DNA from: Pohlia nutans
Taxonomy: Eukaryota > Streptophyta > Bryopsida > Bryales > Mniaceae
Assembly: GCA_022496805.1 (NCBI GenBank)
Contig: CM040104.1
Location: 6,237,650 to 6,301,649, forward strand
DNA length: 64,000 nucleotides
Reading direction: 5' to 3'
Positions 36,649 to 49,300 of the stretch are shown here, one piece after another (position 1 is the stretch's first letter; the number at the start of each line of letters is the position of its first letter). The notes beneath the pieces are model-generated. The model ran no database searches and had not been told where the DNA came from. It was given only the letters and a program-made list of their open reading frames with translations. The position numbers were made by a program, and so were the translations under genes.

Positions 36649-36984
36649 CCGGGGAGTGCACTTAAAGTTAAGACTAGGAATCATGTGAGTGCGTACTTTT
36701 GACTCCCCTATGTATATACTAAAAAATCACCTAAAAATATTTAAAAAATACTAAGTTGTTACACTCAATCTAAAGTTCTTGTTATATGAATTTCAAAACA
36801 TAATCACTTGTAAATATTTTTAAACATATTTTCAAAGCAAAAATCAACACATTTTAGTTCAAACTTCTATCATTTTTTTTATGAGATTTAAAAAAAAATT
36901 GGTCCTAAAATTTATACCAAATGATAAATATATACGTAAGGATTTAGCATTTAAAATATCTTAACTCTAAGTGCACTCCCCGGG
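36649..36984. mobile_element. MITE with CCGGGGAGTGCACTTA ends
   Basis: The inverted ends CCGGGGAGTGCACTTARAGT lie at 36649 and finish near 36984, about 336 bp apart, with an AT-rich interior. The same GGGGAGTGCA word begins the loop of the adjacent hairpin at about 35876. Confidence 0.5.
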
Positions 36985-37130
36985 GTTATTAGTCAGTAAA
37001 ATGTCTATTTCTGATAAGGGAGAGTAGTTTTGTTCCAATGACCCTTTGTCTGGTGGGCACTGGGTCATAAAAATTACGAACATACACTTCATTCACGCTG
37101 ACCTCAACAAATGACCGGAGCTTCTATCTA
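36985..37130. repeat. Inverted copy of the hairpin loop
   Basis: This 145-bp stretch (TAGTTTTGTTCCAATG, GGTGGGCACTGGGTCAT and other blocks) matches 35,875-36,030 in reverse orientation at about 80%. The MITE at 36.65-36.98 kb lies between it and the hairpin. Confidence 0.65.
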
Positions 37131-37988
37131 TCCAATTATGTCTTATCATGATTTTATAACACTATCTTAAATAGATATCGTCACACTAACTTGAATAGAT
37201 TTTCTCACATATATCTTATTATATCTTGAACACTTACTAACAATAATTTACCTTACAAAAAATGTTAGAAATAACACCTTGACTATTGGAATTTCCAAAC
37301 AATGAGTATGACATATGGTTCGAATGTGTGACAAGCAAACTACAATCAACGATTATGTAATAAACGTGCAAAGATATATGAAAATTCCATTTAAGGAGAA
37401 ATCGCGATAATGAACTTTTGCAAATCTTCAAATGAGGAGATTTATAGGGATTAAAAAGGTCTGAGGTTATGCTACGATGGACTTCACTTGGGAAGGAGTG
37501 GATGAACTACGTAGATGAACGAGTCTGTTCGTTGCAGGTACATGCAAAGTGTGAGAACTCAATCTCATGGGTTTGTCTTGGACTTGATGTACCAATCAGA
37601 GCAGTGGACATCAAGACAAGAGATCTCCCATCTGCTGGACATAGGCCAAGTGGGTCGACAATAGCTGCTGGAATTCATTCATCCAAAACTGAATACATTC
37701 ATCCAAAACTGAGTTTATTCATCCAGAATCCTTCTGGCAAGGACAACCACCGCTATCTGTACCCATTTCAAGCTTTCATGAATATCACCACTAGTTGCTG
37801 GTATCAATGATTCTCTTGTTGCAATTCAATGTGCTCATGGCCCAACATGTGCAATGGATCTATGTCCTTTGACCTCTCAGGTAACTTATCAAACAAGCTG
37901 AATGATTTTAATTTACTTTTCCCATTGCCAATGAATTCCAGTATCTGATCTAAGCTACAGTAAGGGCCAGTTCAGACCCCGGACCCTC

Positions 37989-38236
37989 GAGCCCTCCGGA
38001 CGTTAATGCAAGCACTGTTCACCCATTTTCTGAAATTTCCATTTTGGGCACCCTAGGGTCTTTTTTTGGCAATTTTTTTGCAAATTTAGGGCCTACAGCT
38101 GAAATTTGATCCAAGGGATCCTCTCGGGAATTTTAAACCCTTGGAAGAGGGGGTTATTTTTTAAGGTGGGCCCCTACATATTCAAAATAGGGGGCAATTT
38201 TTGTCCTCTTGCATTAACGTCCGGGGGGGGGGGGGG
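37989..38236. mobile_element. MITE-like element with CCGGACGTTAATGCAAG ends
   Basis: CCGGACGTTAATGCAAG on the left is matched by its inverted copy on the right, about 245 bp apart. The right end runs into a G tract of about 16. There is no clear target duplication. Confidence 0.5.
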
Positions 38237-38689
38237 GGATTGGGATTTAGAGAAATTCAGTTTAGACTATGGACCAGGAGCCGTGACCAGTGATTCCATG
38301 ACTAGTTTGTGGTATTTAGTGCAATATTCTACTACCCATGCAGAAGGTCAGCTACTTTTGCTACCCAAGTATGTAGAAGTAGAAAAGGAAATATAAAACT
38401 ATTCTTACAAAATATATTTGGAGAGTTTTTATTGGTTGTCAAGTACTTATGAAGATTTAACTGGTTGTTATTGATGCTATCTCCAAAGTGAATGAGGTAA
38501 CAAATTGTCTACTCATTTTAAAAAATTGTCAAATATTTTGCTAATGACTATTTTTACCTACAATGTACCAATAGCACAAGGATTTTGTTTGGTAGAAATT
38601 CAGCTAATTTTAGCAAGTTTTGAGATCACTAGCTGTGACCAAGAAAAATGAATTATTCTCATGACAAACTTTATAAAAATGCAACTTTC

Positions 38690-39450
38690 AACCCATTAGC
38701 CCCTAAATGTCCAACAATCTAGAATGTGGACAATGTACATAATCAAACACAGATTTCTCATCCATCATTGACTTTTTGCAGTGTGGATTTTTTACTAGAT
38801 ATTTTATGGGAAGTTAGCTTCATGCATGTGTGATCCGATTAGAAAGGGGATGATTTGTGAAATTTTTATGCCTTTAAACGTTCTCACCCCTCTCCAAAAT
38901 TGGAGAATTTCAAAGATGTCTTATAAAATGTAACTAAGAGGGATATTTTGAACTTGATATATGAATAAAAGTTGTACAATCTGAATTTTTGATTCTATTC
39001 ATACCATTAGATCTATGACTGTTGTCACCAATATTTTTGTATAAAAATTGGAACTTAAAATTCAAAATTTCTTTTGTAATTCGATTACGAATAAGATATT
39101 GACAATTTGTACATGAAATTTGTTGTGATTGGTTGAAATGTATTACTTTCTAAGTGTAGTGATTTTTGGAGATTTTTTTGTGATTTAATTTTATGGTTGA
39201 CTTTTTAAAGAACGATCTTTACACTGAAATCTTCAAGATTTTGAGTGAATCGCTACAACATGAAACGAGGCATAAAAAATTCACAAATTGTTCCCTTTCT
39301 AATCGGATTACACATACATGAAGCTAACTTCTCATAAAATATATAGTAAAAAATGGACACTGCAAAAAGTCAATGACGAATGAGAAATCTATGTTTGATT
39401 CTGTACATCATCCACATTTTGGACGGTTGGACGTTTAGAGGTTAATTAAA
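38690..39450. repeat. Second long inverted repeat (foldback)
   Basis: Arms at about 38690-38900 and 39260-39450 pair closely. Examples are GAAGTTAGCTTCATG with CATGAAGCTAACTTC, and CCGATTAGAAAGGG with CCCTTTCTAATCGG. The spacer is AT-rich and non-coding. Confidence 0.7.
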
Positions 39451-40407
39451 CAAGTGTTGGTTAAACCTTAGGAAGATTAGACCGTTGGATTGGAAGATTA
39501 TAGTATGTCTTTGAACCGTATAATGCACACTCAAAAATGGGATTTTGGAGGGTGTATGACTTCAAAGTTAAATAGAATTTGGATTAAATTTCCAAAAATG
39601 AAAGTGAAGAGGTTGAGTAATGATCTATGTCAACACATCTCCGTTGCAATCTTTCACGTCAAGAACGGATTCACACATAATTATTGTGAATTTTAGAAGT
39701 GATAGTGACTTATCCAAATACAATTTAGGACAAAAAATTATACATTAAAATATGAAAGGAGTTGGTACATTGATCAAGATCGGAATACATACACTAATGG
39801 AACATGAACAAGAGAACACAATCAAAAAAAATAAAACAAGATGACAAACTTCCAAACACCCTAAACCGCATAGTACATGTGATGTATTTGTAAGTATTTG
39901 CATCATTTTCACAATTTTTCCATAGGTATTTTCATAGTTGCACAACTCCAAATTAATTCATTTTTTCTAGAAGATAAGTCTCCAACTTTGAACCTCACAC
40001 AATTGAGAATCCAATTGTTCATGGATTTTCAGTTATTTGCGTATTTGAGACATCAGTTACCACAATGTGGTCTCTTAGGCAACAAAGGGTTAAGGCTATT
40101 GGGCCTCTCACTAGGCGTAAATCAAACTTGGATTGGGAAGAATGACCATGAACCAAAAAATTAGTGAGCTAATTTAAAAATAAATAAATAAAATCCATAA
40201 AAGCCACCACAATAACGTTGGAGAAAAATAGATAAATATTTTTTAAATATTTAAATGGCATTTTCCTACTATGGTCTCTTAGTTTCGTGGTGAGAGAGCT
40301 TGTTTTGCTTGACTCACTACAAAACAACTTGGACCATGAAACATCATCCACTATGTCACTTTGTAGGCCTTTTGGAAACCTCAACGCATGTGGTCATTTT
40401 TTTATTA

Positions 40408-40470
<63 letters not shown>

Positions 40471-41307
40471 TTTGTTTGGTAGTGTAAATCCAAGTCGTCT
40501 CGGAACAAATTCATAGACCAATCTCAGATTTTAGACGAGCATGGGACAACTTCTTGGTCTGTAGTCTAAACTGGTCCTAAATTGTACACCAATTTTTAGT
40601 TACAACCATGTTTATGATTCCAACTTCATATTTTTGGTGGTGTACATTCTAAAACCAAAAATGTCTACTATCAATACATAAGGGCGGAATTGGAAACATG
40701 GAGGTAATAGGTCAATGTACCTTAGTGCGTCCTATTTGTGACACAATTTTTCATCCAATACCTTTTAAAAGGTGATAGCACAAGGACAAATATTCATTTT
40801 AAAATTAAATTTAAAAAAAAATGAAAGGTAATTTCATTGCAAAGGCAAAGTACAAGGCCACCCCAGCCACAAGTGGCATGAGGCAGCAGCAAAAGACACA
40901 AAGATCGACCATGATTGGTGCCGGAATGAGACTTTTGTTTTTAGAAATGGTATGCATGTTAAATGGAACACCCTTAAGTTGATGGTGGGTTCCTTCAGTT
41001 AGTGAGCTTTGTGGTGCTCGGTTTCTTCTTTGCCGGTGGCTTGCCGCTTGATTTTCTGTGATGTTCGTTTTGTTTGCAATGAAATGTGTGTCATTTGTTT
41101 AAAAAAAATCACAAAGATTCACTTTTAAATGAACAAGAACATCACGCAACAGAAATGACCTTATAAAGTGTATAGTAAGTTGGTCGGAAGGCTTGATAAA
41201 TGTCAATCCCAATATTCTAATCCACTCTAGTTCTTGGCCCCGTTCTAAAGCTCATCCTCATTGCCAAATAATGACCACTAAGTTACAATGTACCATAAAC
41301 GGAATTG
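39451..41307. other. AT-rich intergenic DNA
   Basis: I see no gene here apart from an ATT microsatellite at 40.4 kb. Confidence 0.5.
40408..40471. repeat. (ATT)n microsatellite, about 21 copies
   Basis: An uninterrupted ATT run. Open frames of poly-Tyr or poly-Ile across it are artefacts. Confidence 0.95.
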
Positions 41308-44102
41308 TCAATCACATGAGAAGTAATGATCTATTATAAATAACAGTGGGTTAGTGCAGATACTATCTATAATTCTATACTGTCCTCTGGATGCATGCCT
41401 GTAATCACCTGCCTCAGCACACTCTGAACTAGTTATTATCACACTCTCCAATACCTGCAGAGAATATTTGCTATTAGGTGAAATAAAATTAAACTGTATA
41501 GCACACTGCATTCGACACTGCATAGTGCACTGCACAGCACACTGTATTTCACACGGCATAGGGCACTGCATAGCACACTGAACAACATACTGCATTCTGC
41601 ATGTGGTTCTCTTCACAGGACTAGCTAGCGGTAGTTGAGAAAATTCTCCGAGTGTAAGATTTGCAGGAGTTGTTGAAGACGTTCGGATTGCTGAAAAGCC
41701 GCGCTCGATATGTTACCGAGCTGTGGATTGGAAGCCCGGCATGCGACTCTTCGTCATAGTACTCACCTCCCAGTCCATCGTAGCAGCAAAGATGTTGGAG
41801 AGCGAGAACGTAATTTCCTCCATGGACGGGCGCAAGCTGAGATCCGCGGCCACACAGGCCTTGGCCAAGAGCGCCACCTCGAAAGCGATGTCGCCAGGGT
41901 ATGCTTCTTGGAGCCGCGGGTCCATCCAGGTCTGCAGCTCTTTCTTCTGCTCCTGCTCCAATTCTTTCTCCTTAAGAATCGTCACAATAGCAGTTGCTAA
42001 TGTCTGGTATCCTTTGAAGTGCTCCTTCTTCTCCGTCTCGTCCGTTCGAAGTATGGCCTCCTCGCCCGTGAGCAGCTCCAGCAGCACCACACCGAACGAG
42101 AATACATCCGCCTTTGTTGTCACTAATCCGTGCTCGAGATACTCCGGCGCCATGTAGCCTTGCGTTCCGACGATGTTGTTGGTGAGCATGGAGATGTTGG
42201 CAGTTTTCGCCATTCCGAAGTTGGCTACCTTTGCATGCCACGAGGAGTCGAGCAGGATGTTGGAGCTCTTCAAGTCTTTGTGCACGAAGCTCGGGTTCGT
42301 GTAGTTGTGGATGTACTCCAGGCCGGAGGCGATGTCTAAGGCGATTTGCACTCGCGTTTTCCAAGATAACAAGCCCGTGCTTCGGGAGTAGTTGGAGGAC
42401 GGATGTGCTACTTGGCTGTGGAGACAATCGCGGAGCGAGCCGTTGTCGGCGTACTCGAAGACTAAGAACAGGTGCTCGGCGTCGCTCACGCAGACTCCGA
42501 TCAACCTTACCTGAATGTGCACACCGGTGTGAGAAAGAAAGAAATATTGGCTCAATGATACTACGGGCCTGTGTTACTGGAAAATGGTATATTCTCGTTC
42601 TCACAATTTTCCAGTTGCGTATTTGATTGCCTTACACTGCTTTTTTTCGATTTTGTTTCTAAATACTCTGTTCTTGAGCTGGAATTACACATCTAAAGAT
42701 TGAAATCGCTTAAAAACGTTCAAACTGTTAGTGAATTAGGAGCCGGAGAACGAGAATATTCCGTTTTCCCGTTACCGAACTGTAGGCTAGAGAAATGGCG
42801 GGAAGGAACTTCGCCGATGCAATTTCCAAGCAACAGAAATGTATGAAGGTCGAATGAACTTACCACGTTCTGGTGATGTATTTGTGAGAGAATCTTGATT
42901 TCTTGCGCCATGTTTCCTTGTATCTGCTTGATTGCCACAACTACTCCGTTCAACGTCCCACAGAATACGGAGCCTTGGAGTCGGTAATTAGCACTGAAGT
43001 CGTTTGTGGCGGCACGCAACTCCTCGTACGTGAAAATGACGGGTTTATCACTGTCCGCGACGTTCGACACTCCATCAAGCAAGTCGCTTCGATCAGAATG
43101 CATACGTCTATGCTGTTTGAGGATCCCTAGGTTTTCACTGTCGGATTCTTCTTGATGACCGCGAGCTTTGGTCGACTTCCTCAGAAGAGCTGCAAGAAAG
43201 GCTGTCAGAATGAATCCGGAGGCACCAACTGCAACGCCTACATACAACGGCGTGTTACTGCGGTTCTTGTAAATTGTCTCAACGTTTGCCACTTCGGGAG
43301 AACTTGCAGGACCGTTGCCCTCAGCCGGCGACGGTGCAACGAGTTGAGGAACAATGAAAGTGATTGAGTTCATGGGCGTGAGCTTGGAAAGAGGGATCAG
43401 CAATGTGGAGAACGCTTCCAATACTTGTGTCACGCCATTCAAGAGATTTGCTGCAATCAAGTCAGGAATTGAAACGCCGAAGTAGCCGCTAATGGCTGTC
43501 AGCGTTTCAGTTGGGAAAATTGAATAAGAGAGCAGATACCGAGTACCGTTCTTCAGTTGTTGGGACGAAGGACACGCGCATCGGAGAGGGACATCTATCT
43601 CTTGGCCGATTGCAAGTTTGGTTGGGTCGATGGTTGGATTTGCGGCTTGAATTGCCTGATAAGTGCTCAAACCATGGAAAGTGAAATTCGAGACCACCCG
43701 AAACGTGTCGCCTTGAAGGATTGTGTACTTCACAAGGGCTTGATATGTGCCGTTCGTGCACTTGCATCGCAGAGGAATGTAAAGAGCTTCCCCCCATTCA
43801 AGATTGTTCGACGTCGTCAAATTTATCGCACTGATGTTCGCCATAGCTGTTGCACTCACGTTGAAAAGGGTTGCCACGCTTCGGACTGTCTCTTTGCTGC
43901 TCCCACTCCTGTACATCGCGTACCCACCACAGGCGGCAGCGTCCTGGCAGACGTACCCGTTGACATTGTTGTATTCTTGTTGAGCAACAGCCGTTGGAAT
44001 GACCATAAGATGAAACATGAAAAGTGCAGCGCAAGTACACAGCGACTTTTCAGGAAGTGAAAACCCTGGTCTGTCCCTCATCTTCCACTCGGACATGACC
44101 AT
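41308..44102 (-). CDS. LysM receptor-like kinase with degenerate kinase (LYR/LYK4-5 type)
   Basis: The exons are 42866-44102, 41767-42510 and 41308-41454, all in phase 0. The first ATG is at 44102; ATGs at 44096 and 44081 are also possible. A signal peptide (core AALFMFHLMVIPTAVA) leads into three LysM modules with CxC spacers (CKC, CAC). The second LysM has YTILQGDTFRVVSNFTFHG. A juxtamembrane Ser/Pro region and one membrane segment (YVGVAVGASGFILTAFLAAL) follow, then an intracellular kinase. The kinase keeps the ATP lysine (VVAIKQI) and HKDLKSSN. It has a poor Gly-rich loop (QGSVFCG) and NFG in place of DFG. LysM kinases perceive chitin or lipochitooligosaccharides at the plasma membrane. 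The degenerate kinase points to the LYR type, which signals through a CERK1-like partner. The third exon is inferred. Confidence 0.85.
41461..41590. repeat. Short GCACACTGCAT-type repeats in the last LysM-kinase intron
   Basis: About ten imperfect copies of an 11-bp word (GCACACTGCAT and variants) lie just upstream of the inferred acceptor of the last exon. Confidence 0.55.
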
Positions 44103-46302
44103 ATCTGTTGCCAAGGTAGTATAATTTATCTAGCAAACGGGGTTTCTAGCATGGCCGTGGGAATCTCCAACGTCGTTTTCCTCATGCAGCATATACATAT
44201 CCTTCTCCGTCATCAAGCTATTCCATGCCGGACGCCCTGAGTATGCACAAGAAGCATGTGGTTATTTTCCAGGTGAGATCTGAGAAGATTGATATCTGGA
44301 AGGCATTTCAAGGATGTCTACTCATTAGCCTCTTGATTAACAAGACCCTAAAGCCTTTACTAATACTAAGGCTAAAATTTACATTGTTCGATGTGAAACT
44401 CTATCTAGCTTCATCCATATCCTTCTGTTCATATTTTCTTTTCAAAGACTAACACCACGTAGGCTCTTGACTGATGAAATTGCAGATAATCAGAAGCAGA
44501 GTGCAAAAGCCACACTTCACTGATGGAATGCAGAACCGCAACTGAATGCTTTGGAAGTAGCAAAGAAGTGGATTCAAGAGATTCATATGCTAATGAGCTA
44601 ATCTATACCACACTGATGGGAATTCGGAGAAGCATTTGATCATTACATCATTCTGTTTAGGACTCGCCAGGTTAGAACATACAATTTCCACAATCTTTGT
44701 GCATGCTCTTCTGACTAGACAGAAACCTCTCCATGCATGAAAACACTTCCTGGAAGTCAAGAAGATGGACACTTCAGAAGAGTCAAGAAGATGAGCTTGC
44801 AGCACCCAACGGACGATAGACGTGCTCTAACTTGAGCAATTTTTAATTCTGAAAATGTTACATTAAAGAGCTAAAACGGAATATTCACGATTTGGGTGAC
44901 GTGAGGTTCGTCCAGAATAAGCTATCGGGAACGCGGCCACGATCGCAGGATGACATCAGCCAAGTGAGTATTGATGCCCAAGTCCTCATAATCTTCAGTT
45001 GAGCCAATTTTTTAATTTTTCCATTGTAGAGCGACACGCACCCTGGGATGCACCCAGGTAAGGAAAAATTGGATTCAATCATCCATATAAATGCTCATCC
45101 ATAAAATATCTATTACTCCGTAGAAAGCACTTTCATGCAAATAGTGGCAATTTTAGTATTTTTTTAAGAAGGCTTTGATAATTTCATCCATGATTTTGCC
45201 CATATTTTTCTAGTGTAAAAGCAGCCACTCCCAAAGTCAGATAAGGTTCTGGCCAAAATTCATCAATTTTCTTTTTTGGCTGCTTCACTTCATTACGCAC
45301 GATTTTAAATTCTCTGAACTTGTCTTTCAAAAAAAAAACATCATCTCGTTTTGGTTGTCGAGTCAGTAGATCTTACACCGTTTATTCTAATCAGTATCTC
45401 TACCTGATGTAATTATATTCTATTTATTATTGCTACCTACAAGTTAAACCTATACCATCATATTAGGGATATGTATTTTTCCTGGATATGTGCAGAGCTT
45501 TAACATGATTGTCAATAAGTAAAAGAATAAGTTTCCACAATGGAGTTTCCAATTAACGTAGCGACACTAAATACAATAAGCAATGTAGTGACGAACTATT
45601 GACTGATGAAAACCTGAAGTGACCACCTAACATACTGACAGTTCTGTTTAGCTCAGGAACAGCTTGGCAGATGCGTCAGCTGCTAACTACTCAGTTTTGA
45701 ATGTGCTTCTAATTGTAGCTACTTGAGTTTATGACCCTGACCAGATTAAACTCGGGATTTGTAGATCATGGCCAACTTGCCATGCTGTGTAAGTTCATAA
45801 CTGTACAGGGTTGTTCAATGCCCAATATTCGCTGCGTGACTTTGTTCGACTGTAGTGATTTGGTGAATATTATGGTAGCACTTGTGAGGAGTTTCAAAGC
45901 AACTCGACTCCCCCAGTCAAACATATGTACACAAATTTAACCTTCCAGCTGACTAATCAAACATTACTGGATTTCACGGTAACTGCAGTATATCAACGAG
46001 TAGACTATTCAATTCAATGAACTCGTTGATCTGGAAAGCGAGAAACCCACTGAGCCACTAAAGTCAATGTCCAACCTGAGGTTATCCCCATCCCAAAAAG
46101 AGGATAGTTTCAAAAGCTTTTTATTGTTGTTTTGGGTTAGTACAGTACATTCCAAGCTTTGCTTACATAGAGCAGGTTCACAAGGAGCATTCTACCAAAG
46201 GGAGGATTCGATTTTATTGCTCTATCACAAGGTCAGTGTCTCACTACCAACTCAAGAGTTTGAACTCCCTGGATTCCTGACAACTGGGTCACCCTCTTTC
46301 TT
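44103..46302. other. Intergenic region between the LysM kinase and AAE3
   Basis: It contains the LysM-kinase promoter side and the AAE3 3' side. I see no coding exon or clear element. Confidence 0.5.
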
Positions 46303-49300
46303 CTATGCTGCCGTCTTGAGAAAGTGTTCGGCAACTATCCGCCTCTGAATCTTTCCTGTCGCTGTGCGCGGCAGTTCGTCGGCAAAGAAAATCCGTTTTG
46401 GGATCTTGAACGCCGCCAAGTTCTTCTTGCAATGCTCCACGATGTCTTTCTCACTGGCTTCTGCGCCTTTGTTCAACACAATGCCAGCGTTGACCTACAC
46501 AACAACAACCACATTGTCATGCATGCTTCAGGAAGAGTTTCAAAAGACTGACCAGCCAAAACCCTTGGAAGCCCAAAACCATGCCTACATCTTACTCCCT
46601 CTGTCCGCAAATAACTATCCTAGATTCTGGCGCAGTCTCAGTACTCAAAAACGGTCTCTATCTTTAATAATAGTATGTGGTTTTTGTGTCACTCTCATTG
46701 TCCGACCTGTTGCTATTGGACAGGACTCATGCTTGAACTTTAAAACACAGGACAAATATTGCAAAAAAAAATGCCAAAAACTAGGACGATTCTATCCGGA
46801 CAGAGGGAGTATAACAGAAGTGCACTGGAGAAACGACATGACTTGAAACCCCGCCCAATTACCAACAAGCTGCAGCTTAGAGCATTTGCTGAAAAACTGC
46901 CGAGACCTTTACGAACGTTTTTCTACCCAACAAACTCAACAAAGTTCCAAGGGGAGAGACTAAGCAATCATTTCAAAATGTAAAATTCTGATACACAATG
47001 ACAATGAAACATGGGTTACAAGCAATAGTAGCATGTTCATTTCCAAAGAAAGAATTTCTTATGTTTAGTGCACTTAGCCGCTTGTTGATAAGTCATATTC
47101 CTTCATCAGAATTATTGATATCTAAAGCAAAATTTGAAACACTGAAGCAAAGTTCTAAAAGTTCCAGTTTCACAGGTAGCCAACTGATCCGTCGACAAAC
47201 CAGCAAAACATTTGCAAACGGATCAGTCCTGAAGCGATTCGTTCGGGGCTTGGAGGAATACATACCTCTTCGCCAAAATGCTCGTCAGGAGCAGCGAAGG
47301 CAACTGCTTCGGAGACTGCTGGGTGGGAAAGCAGAACGGCATCGATCTCCAGAGGCGAGATTTTCTCTCCTGCAAACCCAAACTCAATAACTCAGCTCCA
47401 TTGCACATGCATTGCAATAGGAAACGACAAGCTATCAACATGGGAAGCCAAGAGATCACATAGATCTTGGCTACTCCCTCTGTCCAAAACTTGAAAAATA
47501 ATCAAACTATCAAGTAAAATCTCACTCTAAGACAACGGAACTTTCTGAACAATCAGTAAAGCATACTAGAGTTACTTGTGCTCCGAGGATCGAAACAATC
47601 AGGGCAACGCGATTTGAAAGTTCTCTATTACTTTGAAAATTCTAAAACCAATACATTACTGTGTTTGGTTTCTGTGTACTTACCTCCACGGTTGATCAAT
47701 TCCTTGATGCGACCGGTCAAAATAAGGTACCCTTCCGCGTCCAGTTTGCCACGGTCACCAGTGTGGAACCAGTCGAACGCAAAAGCAGTCTTATTGGCAT
47801 CAGGATTGTTTCTGTACCCTGAAGTGACGTTAGGCCCTCTGATGCAAATCTCTCCAATCTCTTCGGGCTTCAAAATAGCGCCATTGTCATCCAAAATGGC
47901 GAGCTCGATCCCAGTGGCCTTCCCCACGCTTCCGGGCTTGTGCTCTCCATGCTGGGGCAAAGGATTCGACGTCATCTGGTGGCTGGCTTCCGTCATGGCA
48001 TACGCTTCCAGCACAGGCGCATTGAACGACTTCTCAAGGTCTGCTAGCACTGGAGGAGCCAAGCTTGAGCTGCAGCTTCGGATGAAGCGCAAATGGGGAT
48101 ACGAGCTCTCCGGCTTGCTCTTGTGCACTTTGAGGAGGATCTGGTGGATGGTGGGCACCGCCGTGTACCAGGTGACTTTGTTGTCTCTAATATCAGCCCA
48201 AAAGGAGGAGGCAGAGAACCGTCCGGCCCCGGGGAGCACAGCTGCTCCTCCCGAGGACAGAGTGGACAGCAGAGCTGCCATCAACCCGTGGACGTGGAAC
48301 AAGGGCATCACAATCAGGGTTCGATCGGACGGGGTCAGCTCGTATGTGGCAATGATGTGCTTGATGGAAGACGCCAGGTTTTTCTGTGTCAGCGGGACGC
48401 CCTTGGGGCGGCTCGTGGTGCCAGAAGTGTGCAGGAAGAGCGCTTCGTCTCCCTCCTCTGGTTTTGGACCAGCTCCATCCTAAAAAAACACAACCCACGC
48501 TTAGAAAGCGAATCATAAAACTCGAAATTCACCTAATTAGAGACTCATTTGTTAATTCTAGACCACCGTCAATCCTTGCCCAAGTTTTATTTTATTCTCC
48601 ATTTTGTGAGTCATAAAGCACTTTGCTTGTCATTTTTCGAGTCACCATTCTGATTTCTGTTATTTTTTCACATTTCAAAGTTGTTTTGAGTCGTTTTCAT
48701 TGCTTCCGAACATTTTCTTATCAACAATATGGAGTTGAGCAGTTCAATTGACGGCCTGACATATGACCTACATTATTTCTAAACACTGTTTTGGTCTGGA
48801 ATGACTTGAATTGGAGTTTAACATAACATTGTCGAAAGGAGCTCGTACGCATTTGCTACTTCAAGGAAGAATCAGGATATCCAAGATGCTCTGATCCTCT
48901 TCCTTAGACACACATCTTGCGCTCAAGATTGAAAACTTCGGTACTTCACCAAACTATGTTCACTATGGATACAGTGAGTCAACTACTTGCTTGCATACTG
49001 GGCCATTGCTTCTAGTAAGCACGTTGCAAGGAGATACTTCATTTCAGTCAATCCTTGCATTCTGATATTCAGAAACTTAACGGAAAAGGCGCAAGCTCAA
49101 CACTACAGTTGGGAAGCCCTACCTTCATGGTACCAGGCATGGATTAGTCACAGAAACGACTCGTCACATGTGTATTGCTTGACAGAATAATATCATACGT
49201 TCTCACCTCAGGTTCGGGGCCCAACTCAAGTTGTGCCTTGGGCACAAGGGAAATTTCGCCACTGCCGAAAGTACCCTTTTCCCAGTGCACTCCTGCGATG

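Noticed and set aside
37469..37810. Plus-strand frame of 113 codons
   Set aside because: It has no recognisable domain or splice context. It contains a small ATTCATCCAAAACTGA repeat and lies in transposon-rich DNA.
40300..40487. Poly-Tyr and poly-Ile open frames
   Set aside because: They are translations of the (ATT)n microsatellite.
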